From Caenimonas aquaedulcis (lineage in GTDB: Bacteria > Pseudomonadota > Gammaproteobacteria > Burkholderiales > Burkholderiaceae_C): a stretch of 64,000 bases of DNA. Of this stretch, positions 11,110 through 21,009 are shown piece by piece. Position 1 is the stretch's first letter. Each line of letters begins with the position of its first letter. The notes under the pieces are model-generated. The model saw nothing but the letters and a program-made list of their open reading frames with translations. It did no database searches and was not told where the DNA came from. The stretch is from contig NZ_JADWYS010000001.1 of the NCBI RefSeq assembly GCF_015831345.1, positions 186,001 through 250,000 of the forward strand, given 5' to 3'. The translations under genes were made by a program, and so were the position numbers.

Positions 11110-11215
11110 TTCCACACGCTGGGCGCGCCCCATCCATCCCTCCGAAACCGCGTTTCGTCGCACCCGGACCGGCCCGGCCTTGACCCGGGGCGACGCGGGC
11201 ACGTATCGTGCCCGG

Positions 11216-12307
11216 ATGTCCTTCGCCCTCCCCACCCTCGGCGCCGGTTCCCGGACGCCGGCGCGGCCGCCGCTGCGCCGCGTGCTGCTGCCCCGGCGCC
11301 GGCAGCTCCTCACGGTCGTGGTCGTCGCGCTGCTGGTGGCGGGCGCGCTGCGGCCGTTCGCCCACAACCCGTACATCGAGCTCGCCGGCGAGACACTCTT
11401 CGTCGGGCTCATGCTGCTCTTCGCCTTCAACGCCGCCGGGCAATGGCGCCAGGACGCCGTCCCGCGCTGGCTGGTGCAGGTCATCGCCATCGCCGTCGCC
11501 GCGATGCTCTCCCCGCTGATCGTGCAGCTGCTCACCTTCGGCGGCGACTTCTCCGCCTTCCTCGGTTCCAGGGGCCACGTGCGCGGCTACGTACTCGTGA
11601 TGACGGTCGCGGTGATCATCGGCACGCTGGTCGCGCTGGGCGCGCTCTACAGCGAGCGCGACGCGCAGGCCCGCGCGCAGGCCCTGCAGTTCGCGCTGGA
11701 GAAGGAAACGCTGCAGCGCCAGGCGGCGGACGCACGCCTGCACCTCATGACGGCGCAGATCCAGCCGCACTTCCTCTTCAACACCCTGGCCAACGTGCAG
11801 GAACTGGTGGAAAGCGGCTCGCCGCGCGCCGCGCCGGTTTTTCGCAGCCTCATCGACTACCTGTGCGCCGCGATGCCGCGCCTGTCGCAGGAGGACGCGA
11901 CGCTCGCTGACGAGGAGCGCCTCGTGCGCGCCTACCTCGACCTCATGCAGATGCGCATGCCCGACCGCCTGAGCTATCGCGTGGACATCGACCCCGAAGT
12001 CGCGCTGATGCACTTCCCGCCCATGGCCCTGCTCACGCTCGTGGAAAACGCGATCCGGCACGGGATCGACCCGGGCTGCGAAGCCGGCAGCGTGGAAGTC
12101 GGGGCGCGCCGTGAACTCGATGGGAGCGTCCACCTTTGGGTGTCGGACACCGGCGTGGGCCTGTCCGACGAGGCGGGGGAGGGCACGGGCCTCGCCAACC
12201 TCAACGCGCGGCTGGCGGCCTTCTTCGGCGAGGGCGCGCGGGTGGAGCTCAGCGAACACGCGCCGCACGGCGTGCGGGCGGACATCCGCGTGCACATGCG
12301 GGCGTGA
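11216..12307 (+). CDS. LytS/YehU-type sensor histidine kinase
   Basis: A 363-residue inner-membrane kinase. Four hydrophobic segments occupy about residues 30-160, with no recognisable sensor domain outside them. The His_kinase domain carries the phosphoacceptor motif QIQPHFLFNTLANVQ, followed by a HATPase domain (VENAIRHGIDP; DTGVGLSDEAGEGTGLANLNARL). A long in-frame extension upstream of 11216 is Arg/Pro-rich and lacks membrane character, so the ATG at 11216 is chosen. It is followed 8 bp later by its LytTR response regulator. Signal unknown. Confidence 0.9.
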   Translation: MSFALPTLGAGSRTPARPPLRRVLLPRRRQLLTVVVVALLVAGALRPFAHNPYIELAGETLFVGLMLLFAFNAAGQWRQDAVPRWLVQVIAIAVAAMLSPLIVQLLTFGGDFSAFLGSRGHVRGYVLVMTVAVIIGTLVALGALYSERDAQARAQALQFALEKETLQRQAADARLHLMTAQIQPHFLFNTLANVQELVESGSPRAAPVFRSLIDYLCAAMPRLSQEDATLADEERLVRAYLDLMQMRMPDRLSYRVDIDPEVALMHFPPMALLTLVENAIRHGIDPGCEAGSVEVGARRELDGSVHLWVSDTGVGLSDEAGEGTGLANLNARLAAFFGEGARVELSEHAPHGVRADIRVHMRA

Positions 12308-12315
12308 AGGACGCG

Positions 12316-13080
12316 ATGGCCACCGCCCTCATCGCCGACGACGAGCCTCTGCTGCGCGAGCGCCTGGCCGCGCTGCTCGGCAACCTCTGGCCCGAACTCG
12401 AGATCGTCGCGCAGGCGCGCAACGGCCGCGAGGCGGTCGAGCTGTTCGAGGACGCGCAGCCCGAAGTCGCCTTCCTGGACGTGCACATGCCCGGCATGAA
12501 CGGGATCGAGGTGGCGCGCTGCATCGGCCGGCGCGCGCAGCTCGTGTTCGTCACCGCGTTCGACAAGTACGCGGTTCAGGCCTTCGAGCAGGGCGCCATC
12601 GACTACGTGGTCAAACCCATCGGCGAGCAGCGGCTGGCCGAAACGGTGCAGCGCCTGCGCGAGCGCGTGGCCTCGCCCGGGCGCGACACGCCGCAATGGG
12701 AAGCGACGCTGGAGAAGATGGCGGCGCAGTTGCGGGAGCGTATGGCGCCGAAGCCGGGACTCAAATGGATCAAGGCGTCGGTCGGCGCGACCGTGAAGCT
12801 GATCCCGGTCGAGCAGGTGATCTACCTCAAGTCCGACAACAAGTACACGCTGGTCGTGTGGGACGGCGGCGAGGCGCTCATCCGCAAGACGATCCGGGAA
12901 CTTGCCGACGAGCTCGACGCGTCACGCTTCACGCAGGTCCATCGCTCGGCGATCGTGTGCATGGATCGGGTGAGCCACTTCACGCATGGGCCGGGCGATT
13001 CGGGAGAGCTGCACCTGAAGGGGCGCAGCGAGCGACTCACGGTGAGCCGCAGCTATCTGCACTTGTTCCAGCAGATGTAG
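12316..13080 (+). CDS. LytTR-family response regulator
   Basis: A 254-residue regulator. The receiver domain has acidic pocket D8-D9, phosphoacceptor D55 (AFLDVHMPGMNG), the conserved Thr (FVTAFDKYA) and Lys (VVKPIG). The C-terminal LytTR DNA-binding domain runs from about 150 (VIYLKSDNKYTLVVW; FTQVHRSAIVCMDRV). Start ATG at 12316; a GTG at 12304 is possible. It is the cognate partner of the kinase just upstream. Its stop is 2 bp from that of the convergent FKBP gene. Confidence 0.93.
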   Translation: MATALIADDEPLLRERLAALLGNLWPELEIVAQARNGREAVELFEDAQPEVAFLDVHMPGMNGIEVARCIGRRAQLVFVTAFDKYAVQAFEQGAIDYVVKPIGEQRLAETVQRLRERVASPGRDTPQWEATLEKMAAQLRERMAPKPGLKWIKASVGATVKLIPVEQVIYLKSDNKYTLVVWDGGEALIRKTIRELADELDASRFTQVHRSAIVCMDRVSHFTHGPGDSGELHLKGRSERLTVSRSYLHLFQQM

Positions 13081-13082
13081 GC

Positions 13083-13433
13083 TCAGTGCGCGTCGAGCAG
13101 CTCGACGTCGAACTTCAGCGTCGCGTTCGGGGGGATCACGCCGCCCGCGCCGCGCGCGCCGTAGCCGAGCTGCGGCGGGATGACGAGGGTGCGCTTGCCA
13201 CCGATCTTCATGCCGGCGACGCCTTCGTCCCAGCCCTTGATGACCATGCCCGCGCCGAGCGAGAAGGCGAAGGGGTCGTTGCGGTCGCGGCTGGAGTCGA
13301 ACTTCGCGCCTTGCTGGCCGTCGTTGAAGAGCCAGCCGGTGTAGTGCACGTGCACGTGCTGGCCGCGCGTCGCCTCGGCGCCGCTGCCCACGGTGGTGTC
13401 TTCGTACTGGAGGCCGGAGGGGGTGGTGATCAT
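13083..13433 (-). CDS. FKBP-type peptidyl-prolyl cis-trans isomerase
   Basis: A 116-residue single-domain FKBP ([18 protein letters not shown]), with [51 protein letters not shown] and [25 protein letters not shown], all hallmarks of an active site. There is no signal peptide, so it is cytosolic. The ATG overlaps the stop of the upstream FAH-family gene (ATGA), implying one message and coupled translation, although no shared function is evident. Confidence 0.95.
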   Translation of the reverse strand: MITTPSGLQYEDTTVGSGAEATRGQHVHVHYTGWLFNDGQQGAKFDSSRDRNDPFAFSLGAGMVIKGWDEGVAGMKIGGKRTLVIPPQLGYGARGAGGVIPPNATLKFDVELLDAH

Positions 13434-14608
13434 GGATTTCCTAGGTTGCGGCGGGCCAGGTCGCGCATGAGGGCGCGGACCCCGTAGGTCCACGGCGCGA
13501 TCCTGTCGCTGGTGTTGACACGATTGACGAGTGTACCCAGACGCGGCGTGGAAATGGTGACGACATCCCCGACCGCGTGCGTGAAGCCCATCCCTGGCCC
13601 GAAGCGGTCCTGCGTGGGCGCGAACATCGTGCCGAGGAAGAGCATGAAACCGTCGGGGTACTGGTGGTTGGCGCCGATGGCCTGCGAGACCAGGTCGAGC
13701 GGGTCGCGGCTGATCTTCGAGATCGAGCTCGACCCTTCCATCGTGAAGCCTTCCGGACCCATGACCTTCATCGCGAGATCGCAGCGGCGCACGTCGCCGA
13801 TGCCGAACTTCGCATCGAACAGGCGTATGAAAGGCCCGATCGCGCAGCTCGCGTTGTTGTCCTTCGCCTTGCCCAGCAGCAGCGCGCTGCGGCCTTCGAA
13901 GTCCCGGAGGTTGACGTCGTTGCCGAGCGTCGCGCCCACCGTCTCGCCGCGGCTGTTCACGGCCAGCACGATCTCCGGCTCCGGGTTGTTCCACGCGCTG
14001 CCCGGATGGATGCCGATCTCGGCGCCGGTGCCGACCGCGCTCATCGGCTGCGACTTGGTGAAGATCTCGGCGTCGGGCCCGATGCCGACCTCGAGGTACT
14101 GCGACCACACGCCCTGCGCGACCAGCACCTCCTTGAGCTTCGCCGCTTCCGGCGAGCCCGGCTTCACAGCGGCGAGGTCGTCGCCGATGATCGCGACGAC
14201 CGCCTTGCGCACAACTTCCGCGCGCGACGCATCGCCGCGCGCCTGCTCCTCGATCACGCGCTCGAGCATCGACGACACGAAGGTCACGCCCGCCGCCTTG
14301 ATCGCCTGCAGGTCGCACGGCGCGAGAAGCCAGGGCTTCGCGGCGTCGCGCGAATCCGTCGCACTGTTGGCGAGCACGTCGGCAGTCGCGCCGATGCGGG
14401 TGCCGCGCGCACCGCGCACGGCAGCGGCCGCATCCGGCAGTTCGAGCAGGCCGGTGCAGGTCGCGGCGGCGCGCGAAATATCGAAGACGCCCTCGGGCGT
14501 CACCTGCACGAGCACCGCGCCGGTGTCTGGCACGTGCACGCGGCCGACGAGCAGCGCGTCGCCGGCATCGATGGGCAGTGCCGTCGAAGGATCGAGATGA
14601 GTGTTCAT
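13430..14608 (-). CDS. Fumarylacetoacetate hydrolase family protein, possible 2-keto-3-deoxy sugar acid dehydratase
   Basis: A 392-residue FAH-fold enzyme. The metal-binding E-x-E is visible in [16 protein letters not shown], after [15 protein letters not shown]; the catalytic region includes [32 protein letters not shown] in pieces. The long N-terminal half (about 150 residues before the metal site) is like the 390-residue FAH subgroup that includes 2-keto-3-deoxy-pentonate dehydratases rather than the short decarboxylase subgroup; that assignment is from memory and tentative. ATG chosen at 14608 ([12 protein letters not shown]) over an Arg-rich in-frame extension. Its start is 4 bp from the stop of the wHTH gene upstream, so the three genes may share a transcript. 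Confidence 0.8.
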   Translation of the reverse strand: MNTHLDPSTALPIDAGDALLVGRVHVPDTGAVLVQVTPEGVFDISRAAATCTGLLELPDAAAAVRGARGTRIGATADVLANSATDSRDAAKPWLLAPCDLQAIKAAGVTFVSSMLERVIEEQARGDASRAEVVRKAVVAIIGDDLAAVKPGSPEAAKLKEVLVAQGVWSQYLEVGIGPDAEIFTKSQPMSAVGTGAEIGIHPGSAWNNPEPEIVLAVNSRGETVGATLGNDVNLRDFEGRSALLLGKAKDNNASCAIGPFIRLFDAKFGIGDVRRCDLAMKVMGPEGFTMEGSSSISKISRDPLDLVSQAIGANHQYPDGFMLFLGTMFAPTQDRFGPGMGFTHAVGDVVTISTPRLGTLVNRVNTSDRIAPWTYGVRALMRDLARRNLGNP

Positions 14609-14612
14609 GGGA

Positions 14613-14921
14613 TTACTTCTTCTTCGCCTGGACCGCAACCCACTTGGCCGCGAACGCAGGCAATTCGTTCAGGCGCTTGAGCAGGTCCGCGCCCATGGGG
14701 GTGACGACATAGCCGTCCGCGCCGTGCGTGAGCAGGCCGGCCTCGCGCATCTCCTTGATGCGCGTGTTCAGGGTGTTGGGAGTGATGCCGCCGACGCTAT
14801 CTTGCAGGAGGCGGAAGGTTTGCGCATGGCCGTCGCGCAGTGCCCACAGCACACGGATCGCATAGCGCGACTCCAGCAGCCCCAGCAGCTGGCTGATGGC
14901 GGCGTTTTCCTTCGAACTCAT
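14613..14921 (-). CDS. HxlR/MarR-like winged-helix regulator, paralogue of 10075-10434
   Basis: A 102-residue winged-helix protein: LLGLLESRYAIRVLWALRDGHAQTF, ITPNTLNTRIKEMREAGLL, DGYVVTPMGADLLKRL. Residue for residue it follows the regulator at 10075-10434. GAGGAG lies about 9 nt before the ATG at 14921. It probably heads a message with the FAH-family and FKBP genes (gaps of 4 bp and an overlap). A palindromic site related to the other paralogue's operators lies upstream at 14984-15002. Confidence 0.82.
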   Translation of the reverse strand: MSSKENAAISQLLGLLESRYAIRVLWALRDGHAQTFRLLQDSVGGITPNTLNTRIKEMREAGLLTHGADGYVVTPMGADLLKRLNELPAFAAKWVAVQAKKK

Positions 14922-14942
14922 GCAGCTGGCTCCTCGGCCCGT

Positions 14943-15002
14943 TATTGTTTTGCCTGTCGGGGCAGTGGAGTGTACGCAGGTTGCGCTATACAAACAATAG
15001 CA
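14943..15002. promoter_or_regulatory. Regulatory spacer with operator-like inverted repeats upstream of the wHTH gene
   Basis: Two overlapping signals. First, 14984-15002 reads CGCTATACAAACAATAGCA and matches 13 of 19 positions of the operators at 10478 and 10509 (shared CGCTA..CAAA...TAGC). Second, an 8-bp inverted repeat TATTGTTT (14943-14950) / AAACAATA (14992-14999) spans 57 bp. The spacer is AT-rich against its surroundings. Autoregulation by the wHTH protein is the simplest reading. Confidence 0.5.
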
Positions 15003-15020
15003 GCCGCATCGAAAAGTGCG

Positions 15021-15497
15021 CTAGAGGTATACCTTCTTGAGCAGGCGGATTAGGATCCTGCCTTCCGCCGCCGTCAGGCGGGAGGCAACTTCGGCTTCCA
15101 GTTCCGCCGCGGTGCGCTCCGCGTCGCGCATCAGCTTCTCGCCGGACGGCGTGAGGTGGATGCCCATCGCGCGGCCGTCGCGCGGGTGCGGCCGGCGCTC
15201 GATCAATTCGCGCTTCTCCAGCGCGTTGATCATGCCCACGAGGTTGGGCGGCAGGATGCCCAGCGTGGTGCACAACTGGCGCGAGGTGATGCCCGGATTG
15301 TGCGTGACGAGCGACAGCACCGAGAAATCGACCGGCCGCAGGTCGTACTGCGCCATGCGCTGCAGGAACACCTCGATCACCGCGAGCGCCGCGCGCCGGG
15401 CGTTGTAGCCGAGCAGGCTCTCGAGGTAGCTCGTGTCCACCTTCTCCACGCTGGACGCGGACTTCGGCATGGCGGCGGCGGTGCGCAGTCGCGTCAT
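15021..15497 (-). CDS. MarR-family regulator of the aromatic-acid locus
   Basis: A 158-residue MarR protein: dimer helices at both ends, helix-turn-helix ITSRQLCTTLGILPPNLVGMINALEKR and wing RRPHPRDGRAMGIHLTPSGEKLM. Its ATG overlaps the livF stop (ATGA), so it is the last gene of the long catabolic/transport transcript. By analogy with MarR repressors of hydroxycinnamate loci it should bind the AT-rich palindrome at 23674-23692 and be released by an aryl-CoA or free acid; that link is inference. An internal ATG at 15470 is an alternative start. Confidence 0.88.
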   Translation of the reverse strand: MTRLRTAAAMPKSASSVEKVDTSYLESLLGYNARRAALAVIEVFLQRMAQYDLRPVDFSVLSLVTHNPGITSRQLCTTLGILPPNLVGMINALEKRELIERRPHPRDGRAMGIHLTPSGEKLMRDAERTAAELEAEVASRLTAAEGRILIRLLKKVYL

Positions 15498-16240
15498 CAG
15501 GGTCCGGCCGTTGCGCCCCGCGCGGCGCCCAGGTAGGTGTCGATCACGCGCGCATCGCCCGCCAGTTCGCGCGCGGGGCCTTCGAGCCGGATCTCGCCCG
15601 TCTCGAGCACATACGCGTGGTCGGCGACCTCCAGCGCGGCGCGCGCGTTCTGCTCCACGAGCAGGATGCTCACGCCCTGCGCGCGCAGCGTCTCGATGAT
15701 GCGGAAGATCTCCTTCACCACCAGCGGCGCGAGGCCCAGGCTCGGCTCGTCGAGCATCAGGAGCTTGGGCTTGGACATGAGTGCGCGGCCCACGGCAAGC
15801 ATCTGCCGCTCGCCGCCGGACAAGGTGCCCGCGAGCTGCGCGCGCCGTTCCTTCAAGCGCGGGAAGAGCTCGTACACACGCTCCAGTTCGCCGCGCCAGT
15901 TCGGCATGCGCAGCTGCTTGGCGCGCCAGCCGCCGAGGATCAGGTTGTCCTCCACGGGCATGGTGCCGAAGAGCTCGCGTCGCTCGGGCACCAGCGCGAG
16001 GCCGAGCATCACGCGTTCCTCGAGGCTGAGCTCGGCGATGTCCTGCCCGTCGAAGCGGATCGCACCGCGGCTGGGCAGGAGGCCCATCAAGGCGTTGAGC
16101 GTGGTCGACTTGCCCGCGCCGTTGGGGCCGATGACGGTGACGACCTGGCCCGCATCGAGGTGGAGCGAGATGCCGGAGAGGACTTCCGCACGCCCGTAGC
16201 CGGCGTGCAGCGCTTCGACGTGGAGCAAGGGGTTCCCCAT
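15497..16240 (-). CDS. livF: Branched-chain-type ABC transporter ATPase LivF
   Basis: A 247-residue ATPase with Walker A GPNGAGKS, signature LSGGERQ, Walker B LLMLDEP and the LivF-typical ending (LLVEQNARAALEVADHAYVLETGEI). It powers import together with LivM-LivG, LivH and the binding protein upstream. Given the adjoining feruloyl-CoA synthetase locus, the substrate is more likely an aromatic acid than leucine. It is 1 bp downstream of the LivM-LivG gene. Confidence 0.93.
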   Translation of the reverse strand: MGNPLLHVEALHAGYGRAEVLSGISLHLDAGQVVTVIGPNGAGKSTTLNALMGLLPSRGAIRFDGQDIAELSLEERVMLGLALVPERRELFGTMPVEDNLILGGWRAKQLRMPNWRGELERVYELFPRLKERRAQLAGTLSGGERQMLAVGRALMSKPKLLMLDEPSLGLAPLVVKEIFRIIETLRAQGVSILLVEQNARAALEVADHAYVLETGEIRLEGPARELAGDARVIDTYLGAARGATAGP

Positions 16241-16241
16241 C

Positions 16242-18047
16242 TCAATGCTCCGTGCCGAGGTAGGCGGCGCGCACCGCAGGGCTCGCCTGGACTTCGGCCG
16301 GCGTGCCTTCCATCAGGCGCGTGCCGAACTCCATCACGACGATGCGGTCGGTGAGGCCCATGACGAATTCCATGTCGTGCTCCACGAGCAGCAGGCTCAT
16401 GCCCTCGGACTTGAGCTGGCGCAGCACTTCGGCGAGCGCCTGCTTTTCCTTGTGGCGCAGGCCTGCGGCGGGCTCGTCGAGCAGCAGCAGCGACGGGTCG
16501 GTGCACAGAGCGCGCGCGATTTCCATGAGGCGCTGCGGGCCGAGCGCAAGGTTGCCCGCGAGCTCGTGCATGCGGTCGGCCATGCCGATGCGCGTGAGTT
16601 GCCGCTCCGCCTCGGCGAAGAGCTGCCGCTCCTCCGCGCGGTCCATGCGCAGCATCGCGCGCACTGCGCCGCTGCGCCCGCGCAGGTAGCCGCCGAGCGC
16701 GACGTTCTCCAGCACCGTCATGTCCGGGATCATCTTCACGTGCTGGAAAGTGCGCGAGATGCCGCGCCGCGCGATCTGGCGTGAGGGCAGGCCGGTGATC
16801 GTCTCGCCGCGGAAGCGCACCGCGCCGGAGGTGAGCGACAGCACGCCGGTGACGAGATTGAAGGTCGTTGACTTGCCCGCGCCGTTGGGCCCGATGAGGC
16901 CCACGATGTCGCCGGCGCGAATCTCGAAGCTCACGTCGTTGACGGCCACGAGCCCGCCGAATTCCTTGCGCACCGCATCGACCTGCAGCAGCGGCTCTCC
17001 ATGCACCGGCTTGTCGCGGGCGGGCAGGGCGGGCGCATCCTGCCAGTCGCGCTTGCGCGTCGTCTTCGGCAGGAAGCGCCCTGCGAAAGTCCACAACCCG
17101 TCGGGCGCGTACTTCAGCACCACGACGAGCACGATGCCGAAGACGATGGTCTCGAAGTTGCCGCTCGTGCCGATGAGGCGGGGCAGCAGCACCTGCAGCT
17201 GGTCCTCCGTCAGCTTGACGACGGCTGCGCCCAGGAACGCGCCCCACACGTGCGACACGCCGCCCAGCACGGCCATGAACAGGTACTCGATGCCCTTGCC
17301 GAGCGAGAAGGGCGTGGGGTTGATGGTGCGCTGGAAGAAAGCGAAGAGCCAGCCCGAGACCGAGGCGAGCACCGCGGCGATGACGAAGATGTCGAGCTTG
17401 TAGCGGAAGGTGGAGATACCCATCGCCTCGGCCATGGTCACGCCCGACTTGATGGAGCGGATGGCGCGGCCCGCGCGCGAATCGAGCAGGCGCGTGACAC
17501 CCAGCGCCGCCGCGAGCGCGATGACCCAGATCAGCACGTGCAGCCCGCGGCCGGTGCCGAGGTCGGTGCCGAAGATCTTGAGCGTCGGCACGCCGGACAG
17601 GCCGTCGTACTTGCCCAGGAAGTCCATGTTCGCCATCGTGTAGTTGAGCGCGAGGCCCCAGCAGATGGTCGCGAGCGGCAGGTAATGCCCCGACATGCGC
17701 AGCGTGATTGCGCCCAGCACCAGCGCCGCGATCACGGCAATGCCCGCGCCGAGCAGCAGCGCGACCCAGGGCGAGCCGGCCATCTTCACGGTGAGGAAGG
17801 CCGCGGTGTAAGCGCCGATGCCGACGAATGCAGCCTGGCCGAAGGACGTGAGCCCGGCCACGCCGGTGAGCAGCACCAGGCCGAGCGCGACCAGGGCGTA
17901 CATGCCGATGTAGGCGCTCTGCGTAATCCAGAAATCCGGCACCGGCAGCGCCGGCAACACCAGCATGAACGCGGCAAAAAGGGGAAAGCCGAAACGGCGC
18001 AGCGCGTTCAATGCTCCTCCCCGTGGGGGTCGCGCAGCGAGCGCCAC
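16242..18047 (-). CDS. LivM-LivG fusion: permease plus ATPase of a HAAT-family importer
   Basis: A 601-residue fusion. Residues about 15-320 are a LivM permease with 8-10 membrane helices ([35 protein letters not shown]). From about 345 comes a LivG ATPase (Walker [24 protein letters not shown], Walker B LLLLDEP, ending [15 protein letters not shown]). The frame starts with ATG at 18047, overlapping livH by 40 bp. A TTG at 18011 directly overlaps the livH stop (TTGA) with GGGGAGGAG just before it and may be the true start; it removes only an Ala/Arg/Pro leader. The joined gene guarantees equal amounts of the two subunits. Confidence 0.92.
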   Translation of the reverse strand: MALAARPPRGGALNALRRFGFPLFAAFMLVLPALPVPDFWITQSAYIGMYALVALGLVLLTGVAGLTSFGQAAFVGIGAYTAAFLTVKMAGSPWVALLLGAGIAVIAALVLGAITLRMSGHYLPLATICWGLALNYTMANMDFLGKYDGLSGVPTLKIFGTDLGTGRGLHVLIWVIALAAALGVTRLLDSRAGRAIRSIKSGVTMAEAMGISTFRYKLDIFVIAAVLASVSGWLFAFFQRTINPTPFSLGKGIEYLFMAVLGGVSHVWGAFLGAAVVKLTEDQLQVLLPRLIGTSGNFETIVFGIVLVVVLKYAPDGLWTFAGRFLPKTTRKRDWQDAPALPARDKPVHGEPLLQVDAVRKEFGGLVAVNDVSFEIRAGDIVGLIGPNGAGKSTTFNLVTGVLSLTSGAVRFRGETITGLPSRQIARRGISRTFQHVKMIPDMTVLENVALGGYLRGRSGAVRAMLRMDRAEERQLFAEAERQLTRIGMADRMHELAGNLALGPQRLMEIARALCTDPSLLLLDEPAAGLRHKEKQALAEVLRQLKSEGMSLLLVEHDMEFVMGLTDRIVVMEFGTRLMEGTPAEVQASPAVRAAYLGTEH

Positions 18048-19045
18048 AGCAGCACCGGCAGGATCGCGGAGAACACGATCACTTCCTTGAAGGAGCTCGC
18101 CCAGAAGGAGCCGAAGCTCTCCAGCAGTCCCACGCCCAGCGCGCCCACGAGCGCGAGCGGATAGCTCGCGAGCCCGGCGAACACCGCGGCGACGAAGCCC
18201 TTGAGGCCGATCAGGAAGCCGCTGTCGTAGAACACGGTGGTGGTCGGGCCGATCAGCAGGCCCGACAGCGCGCCGATGAAGGCGGCCATGGTGAAGGCGA
18301 GCCGGCCCGCGCCGTTGGAGGAGATGCCCATGAGCCGCGCCCCGGCGCGATTGACGGCGGTGGCGCGCAGCGCCTTGCCGGTGAGCGTGCGCTCGAAGAA
18401 GAGGTACAGCATCACGATGAGCGCGACGGAAATGCCGAAGATGATGATCGTCTGGCCGGTGATCGCGAGCGCGCCGGCGGAGAAGCGTTCATCCCAGAAA
18501 CTCGGGTTGCGAAAGCCCTCCGCGCCGAAGAAGAACAGGCCCAGCCCGACCAGCGCGAAGTGCACCCCGACGGAGACGATCAGCAGCACCAGCACCGACG
18601 CGTCCGCGAGTTTTTCGTACGCGAGGCGGTAGATGAGGTTGCCGAAGGGCGTCACGAGCGCGAGCGTGAGCAGGGCCTGCGCGAAGAGCGGCCAGCCGCG
18701 CGGCGCGGCCCAGATCGCGACCGCGGAGACGACCACGGGAATCGCGAGCGTGCGCAACAATTGCCTTGCCACGCGCAAAGGTGCGTGACGGTGCCGCACG
18801 CCATCGACGACGTCGGCGATGGCCGCGAGCCCGGCGAGCACCAGCAGGAACCACACGGTGCCCGGCACCTTGCCGGTCTGCAGCAGGGCGAGCGTCAGCG
18901 CCCCGAAGGCGACGAATTCGCCCTGGGGGATGAAGATGACGCGCGTGACGGCGAAGAGCAGCACCGTGGCGAGGGCCAGCAGGGCATAGATCGCGCCGTT
19001 GGTGAGGCCGTCCAGCGCGAGGATGCCCGCGATCGAGAAGTCCAA
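18008..19045 (-). CDS. livH: Branched-chain-type ABC transporter permease LivH
   Basis: A 345-residue integral membrane permease with about nine helices. LivH features are [33 protein letters not shown] at the start and [33 protein letters not shown] near the end. A charged insert of about 30 residues near 70-100 ([19 protein letters not shown]) lengthens it beyond the usual ~290-300. It lies 19 bp after the binding-protein gene. Confidence 0.92.
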   Translation of the reverse strand: MDFSIAGILALDGLTNGAIYALLALATVLLFAVTRVIFIPQGEFVAFGALTLALLQTGKVPGTVWFLLVLAGLAAIADVVDGVRHRHAPLRVARQLLRTLAIPVVVSAVAIWAAPRGWPLFAQALLTLALVTPFGNLIYRLAYEKLADASVLVLLIVSVGVHFALVGLGLFFFGAEGFRNPSFWDERFSAGALAITGQTIIIFGISVALIVMLYLFFERTLTGKALRATAVNRAGARLMGISSNGAGRLAFTMAAFIGALSGLLIGPTTTVFYDSGFLIGLKGFVAAVFAGLASYPLALVGALGVGLLESFGSFWASSFKEVIVFSAILPVLLWRSLRDPHGEEH

Positions 19046-19064
19046 GGTGCCTGGTCCAGGATGC

Positions 19065-20201
19065 TTATTGGGCGACGACGAACTTGCCGTCCTTGACCTG
19101 CAGCATCACGCCCGTTTCGTTGGTGTAACCCCAGTGGTCGTCCTTGGTCCAGTTCATCACGCCATGCGAGAACACGGTGCGGCCCATCGTCTCCATCGCG
19201 TCGCGCATCGCGGAGCGGAACTCCGGCGTGCCCGGCTTGCCGGCCTTCAGCGCCACCGGCACGATTTTCTGCATCACGATCGCGAAGTCGTAGGAGTGGC
19301 CGGCGAACTGGTTGCGCGAACCCGGTCCGTTGGCCTTCTCGAAGTTGGTCACGAAATCGATCGCGGCCTTCTTGGACGGATGGCTGTCGGGCAGCTGCTC
19401 GGCGACCACGGCGGGGCCGGAGACGACGAAGGTGCCTTCGACGTCCTTGCCGCCGATGCGCACGAGGTCCGGCGTGGCGGCGGCGTGCGTCTGGTAGAGC
19501 TTGCCCTTGTAGCCGCGCTCGACGATGGCCTTCTCCGGCATCGCAGCGCCCGAGCCCGAGGCCACGATGATCATCGCGTCCGGGTTGGCGGAGGAGAGCT
19601 TGAGCGCCTGCGGCGTCACGCTGGTGTCGGTGCGCGCGAAGCGTTCCGTGGCCACGATCTTCATGCCGTTCTTCGCGGCTTCGTCGGAGGCGGCCTTGAG
19701 CCACAGCTCGCCGTAGGCGTCGGTGTATCCGATGAAGCCGATGGTCTTCACGCCCTGCTTCTTCATGTGCTCGAACATCGCGTGGGCCATCACCTCCGTG
19801 CCCTGCGGCAGGCGGAAGAGCCAGTGGTCCTGGCCGGGCGGCACGCCGACCGGCGCGCCGGAAATCTGCAGCGTCTTCGCTTCGGCGGCGACGGGCGCCA
19901 TGGCGGCGGACACGGGCGTGATGCACGAGCCGAGGATCACGTCGACCTTGTCTTCCGTGACGAGGCGCTTGGTGTTGCTCACGCCCTTGCCCGGGTCGCT
20001 CGCGTCGTCCAGCATGATGAGGTTGATCTTCTGGCCGGCGATCTCCTTGGGGAAGAGCGCGAGCTGCTTCTGCATCGGGATGCCCAGGCCCGAGCCGGGT
20101 CCGGTGAGCGACAGCGACACGCCGACGTTGATGTCGGCCAGCGCGGCGCCCGCGAAGGCGAGCGTCGCGGCGGCGGCGATGAGGGTGCGTACGAGTTTCA
20201 T
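19065..20201 (-). CDS. Periplasmic binding protein of a branched-chain/aromatic ABC importer
   Basis: A 378-residue LivJ/K-type (Peripla_BP_6) protein with a Sec signal peptide ([22 protein letters not shown]), then [20 protein letters not shown] and the ligand-cleft stretch [20 protein letters not shown]. It captures the substrate for the LivH/LivM-LivG/LivF complex encoded next. GGAGAC precedes the ATG. The location between a short-chain dehydrogenase/feruloyl-CoA synthetase block and the permeases suggests an aromatic carboxylate as ligand. Confidence 0.92.
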   Translation of the reverse strand: MKLVRTLIAAAATLAFAGAALADINVGVSLSLTGPGSGLGIPMQKQLALFPKEIAGQKINLIMLDDASDPGKGVSNTKRLVTEDKVDVILGSCITPVSAAMAPVAAEAKTLQISGAPVGVPPGQDHWLFRLPQGTEVMAHAMFEHMKKQGVKTIGFIGYTDAYGELWLKAASDEAAKNGMKIVATERFARTDTSVTPQALKLSSANPDAMIIVASGSGAAMPEKAIVERGYKGKLYQTHAAATPDLVRIGGKDVEGTFVVSGPAVVAEQLPDSHPSKKAAIDFVTNFEKANGPGSRNQFAGHSYDFAIVMQKIVPVALKAGKPGTPEFRSAMRDAMETMGRTVFSHGVMNWTKDDHWGYTNETGVMLQVKDGKFVVAQ

Positions 20202-20244
20202 GCTTTGTCTCCGTTGGGGTGATGGGGTGGAAGTGTGCCGCAGC

Positions 20245-21009
20245 TCAGCGCGGCGCCATGCGCAATGCGCCGTCCAGGCGGATCACTTCGCCGTTCAGGT
20301 GCGTGTTCGTGACGATATGGCATGCGAGCTGCGCGAACTCTTCGGGTTTGCCCAGGCGCGGCGGGAAAGGAATGGAGGCGGCGAGCGACGCCTGCACCGG
20401 CTCCGGCAGCTGCTTCATGAGCGGCGTCGCGAACAGGCCGGGCGCGACGGTGCACACCCGGATGCCGTGCTGCGCGAGGTCGCGCGCCATCGGCAGCGTC
20501 ATGCCGACGAGGCCGCCCTTGGACGCGCTGTAGGCCTGCTGGCCGACCTGCCCGTCGAAGGCGGCCACCGACGCGGTGAACATCATCACGCCGCGCTCGC
20601 CGTCTTCCAGCGGCGCGAGCTTCGCGCACTCGGCCGCGAAGAGGCGGCTGGCGTTGTAGCTGCCGATCAGGTTGATGTGGACGACGCGCGCGAAGTCTTC
20701 CAGCGGGGCGGGCGAGCCATCCTTCTGCACGACGCGTTTGGCGCTGCCGATGCCGGCGATGTTCATGAGGATGCGGGCGCTGCCGTGCGCGGCCGTCGCT
20801 TTCGCGAGCGCCGCTGTGAGGCTTTCGGTGTTGGTGATGTCGCACTGGCACGCGACACCGCCGATGTCGGCCGCCACCTTCTGCGCGAGCTCGACGTTCA
20901 CGTCGAGCACCGCGACCTTGGCGCCCAGCCGCGCGAGTTCGCGCGCCGTGGCTTCGCCCAATCCCGATGCGCCGCCGGTGACGAGCGCGGCCTGGCCCTG
21001 GATGTTCAT
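20245..21009 (-). CDS. Short-chain dehydrogenase, HSD17B10-like 3-hydroxyacyl-CoA dehydrogenase
   Basis: A 254-residue SDR: NAD site TGGASGLG near residue 12, D of LDVN for NAD preference, NIAG, catalytic Ser in FTASVAAF, and YSASKGG (Tyr-x-x-x-Lys). The stretch NIAGIGSAKRVVQKDGSPAPLEDFARVV is like type-2 3-hydroxyacyl-CoA dehydrogenases. ATG at 21009 overlaps the stop of the feruloyl-CoA synthetase gene (ATGA). In context it would oxidise the 3-hydroxy-3-arylpropionyl-CoA made by the ligase and crotonase. Confidence 0.88.
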   Translation of the reverse strand: MNIQGQAALVTGGASGLGEATARELARLGAKVAVLDVNVELAQKVAADIGGVACQCDITNTESLTAALAKATAAHGSARILMNIAGIGSAKRVVQKDGSPAPLEDFARVVHINLIGSYNASRLFAAECAKLAPLEDGERGVMMFTASVAAFDGQVGQQAYSASKGGLVGMTLPMARDLAQHGIRVCTVAPGLFATPLMKQLPEPVQASLAASIPFPPRLGKPEEFAQLACHIVTNTHLNGEVIRLDGALRMAPR

